Shown here: positions 1-5,283 of the stretch, in pieces
Layout of the letters: each line of letters begins with the position of its first letter
Position numbering within the stretch: the first letter of the stretch is position 1
Assembly (NCBI GenBank): GCA_021781695.1
Contig: JAJXWG010000104.1
Span: 1 to 6,161, forward strand
DNA: 6,161 nt
Direction of reading: 5' to 3'
Source of the DNA: Pseudomonadota bacterium
GTDB taxonomy: Bacteria > Pseudomonadota > Gammaproteobacteria > Burkholderiales > Gallionellaceae
The notes under the pieces: model-generated
What the model saw: the letters and a program-made list of their open reading frames with translations, nothing else
What the model was told of the DNA's origin: nothing
Database searches by the model: none
Program-made: the position numbers and the translations under genes

Positions 1-1
1 T

Positions 2-451
2 CAGCTGTTGGTTGCAACCACTGTGATCGAGGTCGGCGTGGACGTGCCCAACGCCAGCCTGATGGTGATCGATCACGCCGAGCGCATGGGTCTTGCCCAG
101 CTGCACCAGTTGCGAGGCAGGGTGGGACGCGGCGCTCAGCAAAGCCTGTGCATCCTGCTGTACCAGAAGCCGCTTTCCGAACTGGCCAGGACCAGGCTCA
201 AGGTGATCTTCGAAAACAACGACGGCTTCACTATTGCACAACAGGACCTGCAGCTGCGCGGCCCAGGCGAATTGCTGGGTGCAAGACAGAGCGGGATGGC
301 GATGCTGCGCTTTGCCGACATCGATGCGGATGAAGATTTGCTGGAACAGGCAAGGGCAGTGGCAGATGAGTTGCTGCGCGAGCACCCGGAAGCCGTGCGC
401 GGCTACCTGCACCGCTGGATGGCAAACAGGCATGACTTTCTCCATGCATGA
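2..451 (+). CDS. recG: ATP-dependent DNA helicase RecG, C-terminal part (5' end outside window)
   Basis: RecG is a monomeric superfamily 2 helicase that remodels stalled replication forks and drives branch migration of Holliday junctions in the cytoplasm. Only the last 149 residues are present, read in frame from the window edge. Helicase motif V ([15 protein letters not shown]) is followed by motif VI ([12 protein letters not shown]), and then by the RecG-specific C-terminal segment with [22 protein letters not shown], which belongs to the TRG region that couples ATP hydrolysis to DNA translocation. The end ([12 protein letters not shown]) aligns by eye with the E. coli RecG C-terminus, so the 3' end is intact. 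The TTG at position 8 is an internal leucine codon, not a start. The stop overlaps the start of ubiC, so the two genes are probably translationally coupled. A recG-ubiC-ubiA order fits betaproteobacteria. Identification is firm; the N-terminal wedge domain and motifs I-IV lie outside the window. Confidence 0.97.
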   Translation, partial: QLLVATTVIEVGVDVPNASLMVIDHAERMGLAQLHQLRGRVGRGAQQSLCILLYQKPLSELARTRLKVIFENNDGFTIAQQDLQLRGPGELLGARQSGMAMLRFADIDADEDLLEQARAVADELLREHPEAVRGYLHRWMANRHDFLHA

Positions 452-977
452 CTGGAAGCGCTCGACGCTGGGTGCTGATGAAAGATTGCTGCCATGGCTG
501 CGCAATCGCGGCTCGCTCACTCAGCGCATCATGCAGCACTGCGAGCGCTTTGCCGTGCACAACGTAAGAGACGGAAAGGCGAGCATCGCGCCTGATGAGT
601 CCGCCATATTGCAAATCGCACCGAAGCAACTCGCCTGGTCGCGCGAAGTTTTTCTAAATGCCGACGATCAGCCCGTGGTGTTCGCGCACAGCGCCTGCAA
701 CATACGCTCTCTTGGCAGCGCCTGGCATTCCCTGCGCAATCTCGGCATCAGGCCGCTGGGGGCGGTGCTTTTCTCGCACCCCGAAGTCATACGCATGCCC
801 TTGCATTACAATGCGCTGAGTGCCAGACATCCGCTGTACCGCCGCGCAGCATGCGCGCTTAGCGACCCGCCGAACCGACTGTGGGCGCGCAGATCGCTGT
901 TTTATCTGCATAACGAACCGCTGCTGGTCACGGAAGTGTTCCTGCCTGAAATACTTAAACTCAGGATGGAGGATTGA
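432..977 (+). CDS. ubiC: Chorismate--pyruvate lyase (chorismate lyase)
   Basis: UbiC is a small cytoplasmic enzyme that removes pyruvate from chorismate to give 4-hydroxybenzoate, the ring precursor of ubiquinone and the substrate of UbiA encoded next. The length is 181 aa from the ATG at 432 or 177 aa from the ATG at 444; E. coli UbiC has 165. Counted from 444, the recognisable blocks are WSREVFL (Arg67), [11 protein letters not shown] (Leu105-Gly106), an LWARRS block near 146-151 and LLVTEVFLP (Glu164). They match the substrate-binding Arg, Leu and Glu of the E. coli enzyme. I prefer the start at 432 because GGATGG lies nine bases upstream, while 444 has no visible ribosome binding site. 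Both starts overlap the recG stop, by 20 or 8 bases. The last four codons and the stop lie in the left arm of a 19-bp inverted repeat, so the C-terminal residues RMED may be recent. Overall divergence from E. coli UbiC is considerable, as is usual for this family. Confidence 0.93.
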   Translation: MTFSMHDWKRSTLGADERLLPWLRNRGSLTQRIMQHCERFAVHNVRDGKASIAPDESAILQIAPKQLAWSREVFLNADDQPVVFAHSACNIRSLGSAWHSLRNLGIRPLGAVLFSHPEVIRMPLHYNALSARHPLYRRAACALSDPPNRLWARRSLFYLHNEPLLVTEVFLPEILKLRMED

Positions 978-1051
978 GGAGTCAGGGCCGGAAAAAACAC
1001 GGTTTCTGTTAAACTCTCCATACCTGCTAAAGCCTCAATCCTCGATCCTGA
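961..1051. repeat. 19-bp inverted repeat (18/19) framing the ubiC-ubiA junction
   Basis: The left arm is 961-979 (TCAGGATGGAGGATTGAGG) and the right arm is 1033-1051 (CCTCAATCCTCGATCCTGA). The right arm is the reverse complement of the left with a single mismatch (position 968 against 1044), and the loop is 53 bases (980-1032). The left arm carries the last ubiC codons and its TGA; the right arm ends four bases before the ubiA ATG. In mRNA this could form a long stem next to the ubiA start. There is no run of T directly after it, so a factor-independent terminator is unlikely. No flanking target-site duplication is visible. The arms are seen directly; a regulatory role, or origin as a small non-autonomous element, is inference. 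Confidence 0.8.
1007..1015 (+). promoter_or_regulatory. Possible extended -10 element upstream of ubiA
   Basis: TGTTAAACT reads as TG-N-TAAACT, an extended -10 box about 40 bases before the ubiA ATG and inside the loop of the inverted repeat. No good -35 hexamer is found at 16-18 bases upstream. It could give ubiA a promoter separate from recG-ubiC, but the match is weak. Confidence 0.25.
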
Positions 1052-1055
1052 TCAA

Positions 1056-1916
1056 ATGACTTTTGTTGAACGCTTATCGCTTTACATGCAACTCACCCGG
1101 ATGAACAAGCCCATCGGTATCCTGCTGCTGCTGTGGCCGACGCTGTGGGGCTTGTGGATCGCAGGCAACGGTCATCCTGATTTTCTCATCGTACTGATCT
1201 TCACGCTGGGCACGATACTGATGCGCTCCGCAGGCTGCGCAATCAACGACTATGCCGACCGCAACATAGACCGACATGTCAGACGCACTTCCGAGCGCCC
1301 GGTCACCAGCGGGAAAATCAGACCCACGGAAGCGCTGTGGCTTGCCGCAGCGTTGGCGCTCATCTCCTTCCTGCTGATTTTGCCTCTCAACAGGCTGACC
1401 CTGCTGCTGTCGGTACCTGCGCTTTTCCTGGCAGCCAGCTATCCGTTCACCAAACGCTTCTTCGCAATCCCGCAGGCCTATCTCGGCATCGCATTCGGCT
1501 TCGGAATCCCGATGACATTTGCCGCAGAACTGGCGAGCGTGCCGACCGTGGCATGGCTGCTTTTGAGCGCAAACATCTTCTGGTCTGTCGCCTACGATAC
1601 GGAATACGCGATGGTGGACAGGGAGGACGACATACACCTCAACATCCACTCCTCCGCGCTGCTCTTCGGCAGATACGACGTAACAGCGGTGATGCTCTGT
1701 TATGCTGCCACGCTCATCTTGCTGATAGTGGCTGGGCAGATGGCAAAGCTGGGCTATCTATATTATTCAGGCCTTGCCGTTTCGGCCTTGATTGCGCTTT
1801 ATCATCTCAGCCTCATCAGGGAAAGAAAGCCCGAGGCATGCTTCAAGGCTTTCTTGCACAACAACTGGTTCGGCGCTGCGGTATTCGCCGGCATTTTTCT
1901 GGATTATCTGAAATGA
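1056..1916 (+). CDS. ubiA: 4-hydroxybenzoate polyprenyltransferase UbiA
   Basis: UbiA is an inner-membrane prenyltransferase that attaches the polyprenyl tail to 4-hydroxybenzoate, the second step of ubiquinone synthesis and the one that moves the pathway into the membrane. The 286 aa product is close to the E. coli length (290). The first Asp-rich motif is NDYADRNID at 64-72 (Asp65, Asp68, Asp72). The second is [13 protein letters not shown] at 180-192 (Asp181, Asp188). These bind Mg-diphosphate and define the family. Before them is the conserved [18 protein letters not shown] block at 15-34, and near the C-terminus [13 protein letters not shown]. Eight or nine hydrophobic segments run through the protein. 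The start fits the family N-terminus although no Shine-Dalgarno sequence precedes it; instead one arm of an inverted repeat ends four bases upstream. Its stop overlaps the next ATG (ATGA). Placement beside ubiC matches the ubiCA operon of other proteobacteria. Confidence 0.97.
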   Translation: MTFVERLSLYMQLTRMNKPIGILLLLWPTLWGLWIAGNGHPDFLIVLIFTLGTILMRSAGCAINDYADRNIDRHVRRTSERPVTSGKIRPTEALWLAAALALISFLLILPLNRLTLLLSVPALFLAASYPFTKRFFAIPQAYLGIAFGFGIPMTFAAELASVPTVAWLLLSANIFWSVAYDTEYAMVDREDDIHLNIHSSALLFGRYDVTAVMLCYAATLILLIVAGQMAKLGYLYYSGLAVSALIALYHLSLIRERKPEACFKAFLHNNWFGAAVFAGIFLDYLK

Positions 1917-2518
1917 TCAGCATGCTGAGATCGAGCTACAGCCTTATTGCGCCGATATACGACGCCGTGATCGAGAAGGCGATGCGCAAAGCGCGCGAAC
2001 AATCGCTGCTTGCATTGCCGAGAAGCGAACCTGGAAATGTTCTGATAAGCGGCGCTGGAACGGGACTTGACCTGCCTTTTCTGCCCGGCCTGCACCGCTA
2101 TACCGCCCTCGATTTCAACGCGGCGATGCTCTCCCGCGCAAGGGCGCGCAACACGGATCTCAAGATAGACTGGGTGCTGGGCGACAGCATGAGTCTGCCA
2201 TTTTCTGACGAAAGTTTCGACCACATCGTGCTGCACCTGATCACAGCCGTAGTGCCTCATCCCCAACTATGCCTGAGTGAAGCGGCCCGCGTGTTGAAGT
2301 CCGGCGGCAGCATCGTGCTGTTCGACAAGTTCCTGCGCCAAGGCCAGGCAGCGCCGCTGCGCCGCATGCTCACCCCGTTGTCCTCCCGTATCGCAACCCG
2401 CATGGACGTGGTATTCGAGGATATATTGCAACCAGGGCTCGAGATCGTGAGCGATGCGCCCATGCTTCTAGGGGGCTGGTTCCGCGGCATCGTATTGCGC
2501 AAGATGACGCAGGCCTGA
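1913..2518 (+). CDS. Class I SAM-dependent methyltransferase, unknown substrate
   Basis: The 201 aa product is a small cytoplasmic Rossmann-fold methyltransferase. Motif I, the SAM-binding glycine loop, is [17 protein letters not shown] at 42-58. The acidic residue that binds the ribose is Asp67 in YTALDFN. Motif III is [15 protein letters not shown] at 89-103, and [15 protein letters not shown] at 126-140 is the usual post-motif strand. The ending ([12 protein letters not shown]) is typical of UbiE-like or phosphatidylethanolamine N-methyltransferase-like proteins of the Methyltransf_11 type. Motif I has Ser-Gly where Glu-x-Gly is more common. The ATG is chosen because it overlaps the ubiA stop (ATGA), which implies coupled translation; a second in-frame ATG at 1922 is possible. 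Coupling to ubiA suggests a role in quinone or membrane lipid metabolism, but this is inference. It is neither UbiE nor UbiG as far as I can recognise. Confidence 0.88.
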   Translation: MISMLRSSYSLIAPIYDAVIEKAMRKAREQSLLALPRSEPGNVLISGAGTGLDLPFLPGLHRYTALDFNAAMLSRARARNTDLKIDWVLGDSMSLPFSDESFDHIVLHLITAVVPHPQLCLSEAARVLKSGGSIVLFDKFLRQGQAAPLRRMLTPLSSRIATRMDVVFEDILQPGLEIVSDAPMLLGGWFRGIVLRKMTQA

Positions 2519-2519
2519 C

Positions 2520-2564
2520 TGCGGGTTACAATGCGCAGCGCATCTCAAACATGATTAACCCGCA
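2520..2564. promoter_or_regulatory. Nested dyads with a -10-like box before the cNMP-binding gene
   Basis: A 9-bp perfect inverted repeat, TGCGGGTTA (2520-2528) and TAACCCGCA (2556-2564), encloses a second dyad, ATGCGC-A-GCGCAT (2531-2543). TACAAT at 2527-2532 is one mismatch from the -10 consensus and overlaps both dyads; I find no convincing -35 at 16-18 bases upstream. The arrangement could be a promoter with an operator over the start site, or a leader hairpin ending 12 bases before the ATG. The dyads are directly visible; their function is inferred. Confidence 0.4.
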
Positions 2565-2565
2565 T

Positions 2566-2573
2566 GGAAGGTG
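2566..2573 (+). promoter_or_regulatory. Ribosome binding site that decides the cNMP-protein start
   Basis: GGAAGGTG sits three bases before the ATG at 2577, with its GGAAG core six bases away. It overlaps the GTG at 2571, so that GTG cannot use it, which favours the ATG as start. Confidence 0.5.
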
Positions 2574-2576
2574 AAA

Positions 2577-3119
2577 ATGAACAAGTTCGACGGAATCCTG
2601 CCCATCCCATCCATAGAAGAAAGCCTTGCCAGCTTCACCAAGCGCCTCGACGACGACATCTCGGAACGTTTCAATGAGCTGCGCAAATGCTCCTTCTTCG
2701 ATCCTGTTCCCAGCGAATGGTTGAAACCCATATCGGAAGAATGCGTGATCAGGAAGTTTTATGCCGGGAACAAACTCACCACGGAAGGGGATGCATCAAA
2801 CAACTTCTATGTCGTGCTGTTCGGCTCAACCACTGTCTCCTGCGACAATGAAGTCGTCGGAACCATAGTCAGCGGAGAATGCATAGGCGAAGGCACATTT
2901 TTCGCCAGTGGCAACGTCTCCCGCTCTGCAACTGTGACGGCCGATGAACATGTGATCGTCGCCGAGTTCAACCGGCTCGGCATCAGCCGGTTGCAGCGCA
3001 ACGCGACAACCCAGTCCTATCTCGACAAGGCGCTCCTGCTCGCGCTGTTCAAGAAGCTGCAGGGCGCAAACCGCAAGATACAGGAACTGCTGCGCCTGAC
3101 CGGTCAACTGACTGCATAG
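2577..3119 (+). CDS. Stand-alone cyclic-nucleotide-binding-domain protein
   Basis: The 180 aa product is soluble, with one cNMP-binding (CAP-type) domain. An N-terminal helical stretch (1-38) leads into the beta-roll, from about CSFFDPVPSEWL at 38 to EFNRLGISRL near 139. Within it, KFYAGNKLTTEGDASNNFYVVLFGSTTV (60-87, long form) is the typical first half. The phosphate-binding cassette is GECIGEGTFFASGNVSRSATV (100-120), with Gly104-Glu105 and Arg116 at the positions that contact ribose and cyclic phosphate in CAP. The C-terminus (148-178) is a charged amphipathic helix. No helix-turn-helix, kinase or GGDEF domain follows, so it is not a CRP/FNR regulator. It may act as a ligand sensor or a regulatory subunit for a partner encoded elsewhere. 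The start at 2577 is preferred over the GTG at 2571 because GGAAGGTG lies just before it. The gene ends 11 bp from the convergent methyltransferase gene. Confidence 0.85.
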   Translation: MNKFDGILPIPSIEESLASFTKRLDDDISERFNELRKCSFFDPVPSEWLKPISEECVIRKFYAGNKLTTEGDASNNFYVVLFGSTTVSCDNEVVGTIVSGECIGEGTFFASGNVSRSATVTADEHVIVAEFNRLGISRLQRNATTQSYLDKALLLALFKKLQGANRKIQELLRLTGQLTA

Positions 3120-3130
3120 GGTTCAGGAAG

Positions 3131-3745
3131 TCAGGATCGCCGGCAATAGCAATACACGAACTGCTGCGTTGCGCCTGCCGGTGTCTGGTGCGCCTCACTC
3201 TGATGTTTCAACAGAGTAAACGAAGCGCCAAACTGGTCGTGCAACTCATCCGGGCGATAACGCATTACCGGCAGGCCGCTGCACTGCAACGGCCCATTCT
3301 CGGCAAAGGTCGCGACGATCACATGACCTCCGGGTTTGACAGCGTGCAATACCTTCTGCACATAGGCGTCGCGATCCAGTGGGTCGGTCAGGAAATGAAA
3401 CACCGCGCGGTCGTGCCAGATATCGTAACGGTTCCCGGCAAGCTCTGCCCTGGTGATATCGGCTTCGATCCAGTTCACCCTGCCAGCTTCTATACCCAGA
3501 CGTTTTTTTGCCTCGCACATTGCCGCCCCTGAAAGATCAAGCACCGTCAGGTCGCTGTAGCCTGCTTTTAACAGGTCATCCACCAGCGTCGACGCGCCTC
3601 CACCCACATCGATGATGGCCGCATCAAGCCCCAGCCCCGTCTCCCTGATGAGGCCGAGAGAAAGATCCGCATGCGGCTGAAACCAGCTCACCGCATCGGT
3701 CTTCTTGCTTGTGTATACCGTTTCCCAATGTTCTTTGGTATGCAT
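3131..3745 (-). CDS. Class I SAM-dependent methyltransferase (HWE..Y...VSW family), unknown substrate
   Basis: The 204 aa product is a soluble methyltransferase unrelated in detail to the one next to ubiA. It opens with EHWETVYTSKKTDAVSWFQPH (family hallmark, 5-25, long form), then motif I IIDVGGGASTLVDDLL (44-59). Asp70 in VLDLS binds the SAM ribose, and EADIT (94-98) is the adenine-contacting acidic loop. Next come YDIWHDRAVFHFL (107-119), VKPGGHVIVATF (136-147) and a C-terminal HQTPAGATQQFVYCYC (186-201) typical of the same family. Such proteins are common in proteobacteria and are usually annotated only as class I methyltransferases; some resemble thiopurine or thioether methyltransferases. 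The gene starts 25 bp after the hemF stop on the same strand and is probably the last gene of that operon. GGGGGAGG ends one base before the ATG, closer than is ideal. The family N-terminus still supports this start. Confidence 0.9.
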   Translation of the reverse strand: MHTKEHWETVYTSKKTDAVSWFQPHADLSLGLIRETGLGLDAAIIDVGGGASTLVDDLLKAGYSDLTVLDLSGAAMCEAKKRLGIEAGRVNWIEADITRAELAGNRYDIWHDRAVFHFLTDPLDRDAYVQKVLHAVKPGGHVIVATFAENGPLQCSGLPVMRYRPDELHDQFGASFTLLKHQSEAHQTPAGATQQFVYCYCRRS

Positions 3746-3770
3746 GCCTCCCCCAACTTTTTAAGCGTTG

Positions 3771-4691
3771 CTACACCCAGTCTTTGGGTTGCAGGTAGGT
3801 ATCATAAAGGTCGGCCTCCGGCGTGCCAGGCTCCGGATGCCAGTCGTAGCGCCACTTGACCAGCGGCGGCATGGACAGCAGAATGGACTCGGTTCTGCCG
3901 TTGGACTGCAAGCCGAAGATAGTTCCTCTATCTATCACCAGATTGAATTCCACGTAGCGGCCGCGTCGATAGAGCTGAAAGTCACGCTCGCGTTCGCCAT
4001 AGGGCGTGTTCATGCGCTTTTCCAAAAGCGGTATATAGGCCGACAGAAAATGGTCTCCCACGCTTTGCTGTATCGCGAATGCGGTGTCGAAGTCAGGTGA
4101 ACTCATGTCGTCGAAAAAAATCCCGCCTATGCCACGCGGCTCGTTTCTGTGCTTCAGGAAAAAATACTCGTCGCACCATTTCTTGTATCTGGGATAAAGG
4201 TCATCCCCGAAAGGCGAAAGCGAATTCTTGCAGATCTGGTGAAAGTGCACCGCGTCTTCATGAAATCCGTAATAAGGCGTGAGGTCCATTCCGCCGCCGA
4301 ACCAGAAGACCTTCTCGCCATCCGGCTTGTGCGCCATGAACATGCGCACATTGGCATGCGTGGTAGGTGCATATGGATTCCTCGGATGCATCACCAGAGA
4401 CACCCCCATCGCCTCCCAGCTGCATCCAGCAAGCTCTGGCCGATGCGCGGTGGCGGAAGCCGGCATCCTGTCGCCCTCGACATGCGAGAATGCCACACCG
4501 CCGCGTTCAAGCACATTGCCTTCCTCGAGAATGCAGCTGATCCCCTCTCCCTTGCCAATTCCGCCTGAACCCGTGGCACGCTGCCATTTGTCGCGTATGA
4601 AGGCCTTACCGTCCACCTGCTCCAGGCGTTCGACGATCAGTTCCTGCAGTTCGAGCAGATATTCCTTGACGGATGCGCTGTTTACACTCAT
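3771..4691 (-). CDS. hemF: Oxygen-dependent coproporphyrinogen III oxidase HemF
   Basis: HemF decarboxylates two propionates of coproporphyrinogen III to vinyl groups, giving protoporphyrinogen IX with O2 as oxidant; it is a cytoplasmic homodimer in heme synthesis. The 306 aa product compares with 299 in E. coli. Recognisable blocks in order are [15 protein letters not shown] (36-50), the [10 protein letters not shown] segment (62-71), [17 protein letters not shown] (102-118), [15 protein letters not shown] (129-143), the family signature [20 protein letters not shown] (171-190) followed by [22 protein letters not shown] (241-257) and [17 protein letters not shown] (260-276). The reading frame is open for 55 more codons upstream into tsaC. 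The ATG at 4691 is correct because AGGAGAG precedes it by a few bases and the product then has family length. The start lies 46 bp after the tsaC stop, and the gene is followed 25 bp later by a methyltransferase. All expected motifs are intact. Confidence 0.98.
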   Translation of the reverse strand: MSVNSASVKEYLLELQELIVERLEQVDGKAFIRDKWQRATGSGGIGKGEGISCILEEGNVLERGGVAFSHVEGDRMPASATAHRPELAGCSWEAMGVSLVMHPRNPYAPTTHANVRMFMAHKPDGEKVFWFGGGMDLTPYYGFHEDAVHFHQICKNSLSPFGDDLYPRYKKWCDEYFFLKHRNEPRGIGGIFFDDMSSPDFDTAFAIQQSVGDHFLSAYIPLLEKRMNTPYGERERDFQLYRRGRYVEFNLVIDRGTIFGLQSNGRTESILLSMPPLVKWRYDWHPEPGTPEADLYDTYLQPKDWV

Positions 4692-4694
4692 GTT

Positions 4695-4701
4695 CTCTCC
4701 T
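4695..4701 (-). promoter_or_regulatory. Ribosome binding site of hemF
   Basis: On the minus strand AGGAGAG stands three bases before the ATG at 4691. It is the best Shine-Dalgarno sequence in the window and decides the hemF start against the long open frame that continues upstream to 4856. Confidence 0.75.
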
Positions 4702-4737
4702 GTTTCCCCGCTGTCATTCCTGCATACAGCCAATTGA

Positions 4738-5283
4738 TCAGCCGCGCAGTATTCTACCATCCGCCCAGCCCATGATCGTCGAAGGCTGCCGGCGCTTCCC
4801 CACCCGCCCCGGCAACACCCAGACATGCTTCCCGAACATGCGCTGACATTCTGCATAGGTCTTTGCAGGGCGCATACCGCTTATATTGGCACTGGTTGAA
4901 ACCAGCGCGCTTCCAACGCCCTTGCAAAGCCGCCTTGCATAATCATGTGCCGTCAGGCGCACCGCGAGCGTATCGTGCTCGCCCCTTAGCCATCTGGGCG
5001 CATTTCTCTTTACGGGCATCAGATAAGTGATCGCCTTTCTTCCTGCGTCGCGCAACCTGCTCTGCTGTTCAGCCGAGAGCGGCGAAAGATAGCGCGCGAC
5101 CTGTTCATAGCTGGATGCGATCAGGATCAGCCCCTTCTTCTGCGGGCGCTGCTTCAGCTTCAGCAGGCGTTTGACCGCGGTGCGATTGGCCGGATCGCAA
5201 CCCAGCCCATAGCAGGATTCCGTGGGATACGCGATAAGCCCGCCACGTGCAAGATATGCGGCGATGCAGCGGTACTGCATCAT
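4738..5283 (-). CDS. tsaC: Threonylcarbamoyl-AMP synthase TsaC (YrdC/Sua5 family)
   Basis: TsaC makes threonylcarbamoyl-AMP from threonine, bicarbonate and ATP, the first step of the t6A37 modification of ANN-decoding tRNAs; TsaBDE complete it. The 181 aa product matches the short single-domain TsaC form (E. coli 190), with no Sua5 C-terminal domain. Visible motifs are [17 protein letters not shown] (15-31), [18 protein letters not shown] (40-57) with the KxR...K residues Lys44, Arg46 and Lys50, LAVRLTAHD (106-114), [11 protein letters not shown] (126-136) and PSTI (167-170). The usual PGPxT block is replaced by AGRKAIT (80-86), with only the Thr retained. The ATG at 5283 overlaps the purD stop (ATGA); the next codon is also ATG and could serve. 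The hemF ATG follows 46 bp after the stop. Identification is firm, and activity is likely but the altered block leaves some doubt. Confidence 0.94.
   Translation of the reverse strand: MMQYRCIAAYLARGGLIAYPTESCYGLGCDPANRTAVKRLLKLKQRPQKKGLILIASSYEQVARYLSPLSAEQQSRLRDAGRKAITYLMPVKRNAPRWLRGEHDTLAVRLTAHDYARRLCKGVGSALVSTSANISGMRPAKTYAECQRMFGKHVWVLPGRVGKRRQPSTIMGWADGRILRG

Noticed and set aside
231..629. Long minus-strand open frame opposite the recG/ubiC junction
   Set aside because: It lies opposite two well-identified genes, has low-complexity Arg/Ala/Pro-rich composition and matches no family; it is a shadow of GC-rich coding sequence.
961..1060. Factor-independent terminator between ubiC and ubiA
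   Set aside because: The stem is long but has a 53-base loop and no T run directly after the right arm, and ubiA coding sequence begins five bases later.
1074..1649. 191-codon minus-strand open frame opposite ubiA
   Set aside because: The translation is rich in Gln, Arg and Cys with no recognisable domain, and the opposite strand encodes a complete UbiA with all its motifs.
1337..1912. Upstream extension of the methyltransferase frame through ubiA
   Set aside because: This frame is open but overlaps most of ubiA and lacks family similarity; the methyltransferase proper begins at 1913 where its homologous N-terminus starts.
3084..3168. 11-bp direct repeat GAACTGCTGCG at 3084-3094 and 3158-3168
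   Set aside because: Each copy lies in coding sequence on opposite strands, encoding QELLR in one protein and the family-conserved TQQF region in the other; chance similarity is the simpler explanation.
3188..3532. 114-codon plus-strand open frame opposite the second methyltransferase
   Set aside because: The minus strand carries a complete methyltransferase with all SAM-binding motifs; the plus-strand translation resembles no protein I recognise.
4692..4856. N-terminal extension of HemF into tsaC
   Set aside because: The 55 extra residues are Gly/Ser/Arg-rich and not HemF-like, while a strong ribosome binding site marks the ATG at 4691.
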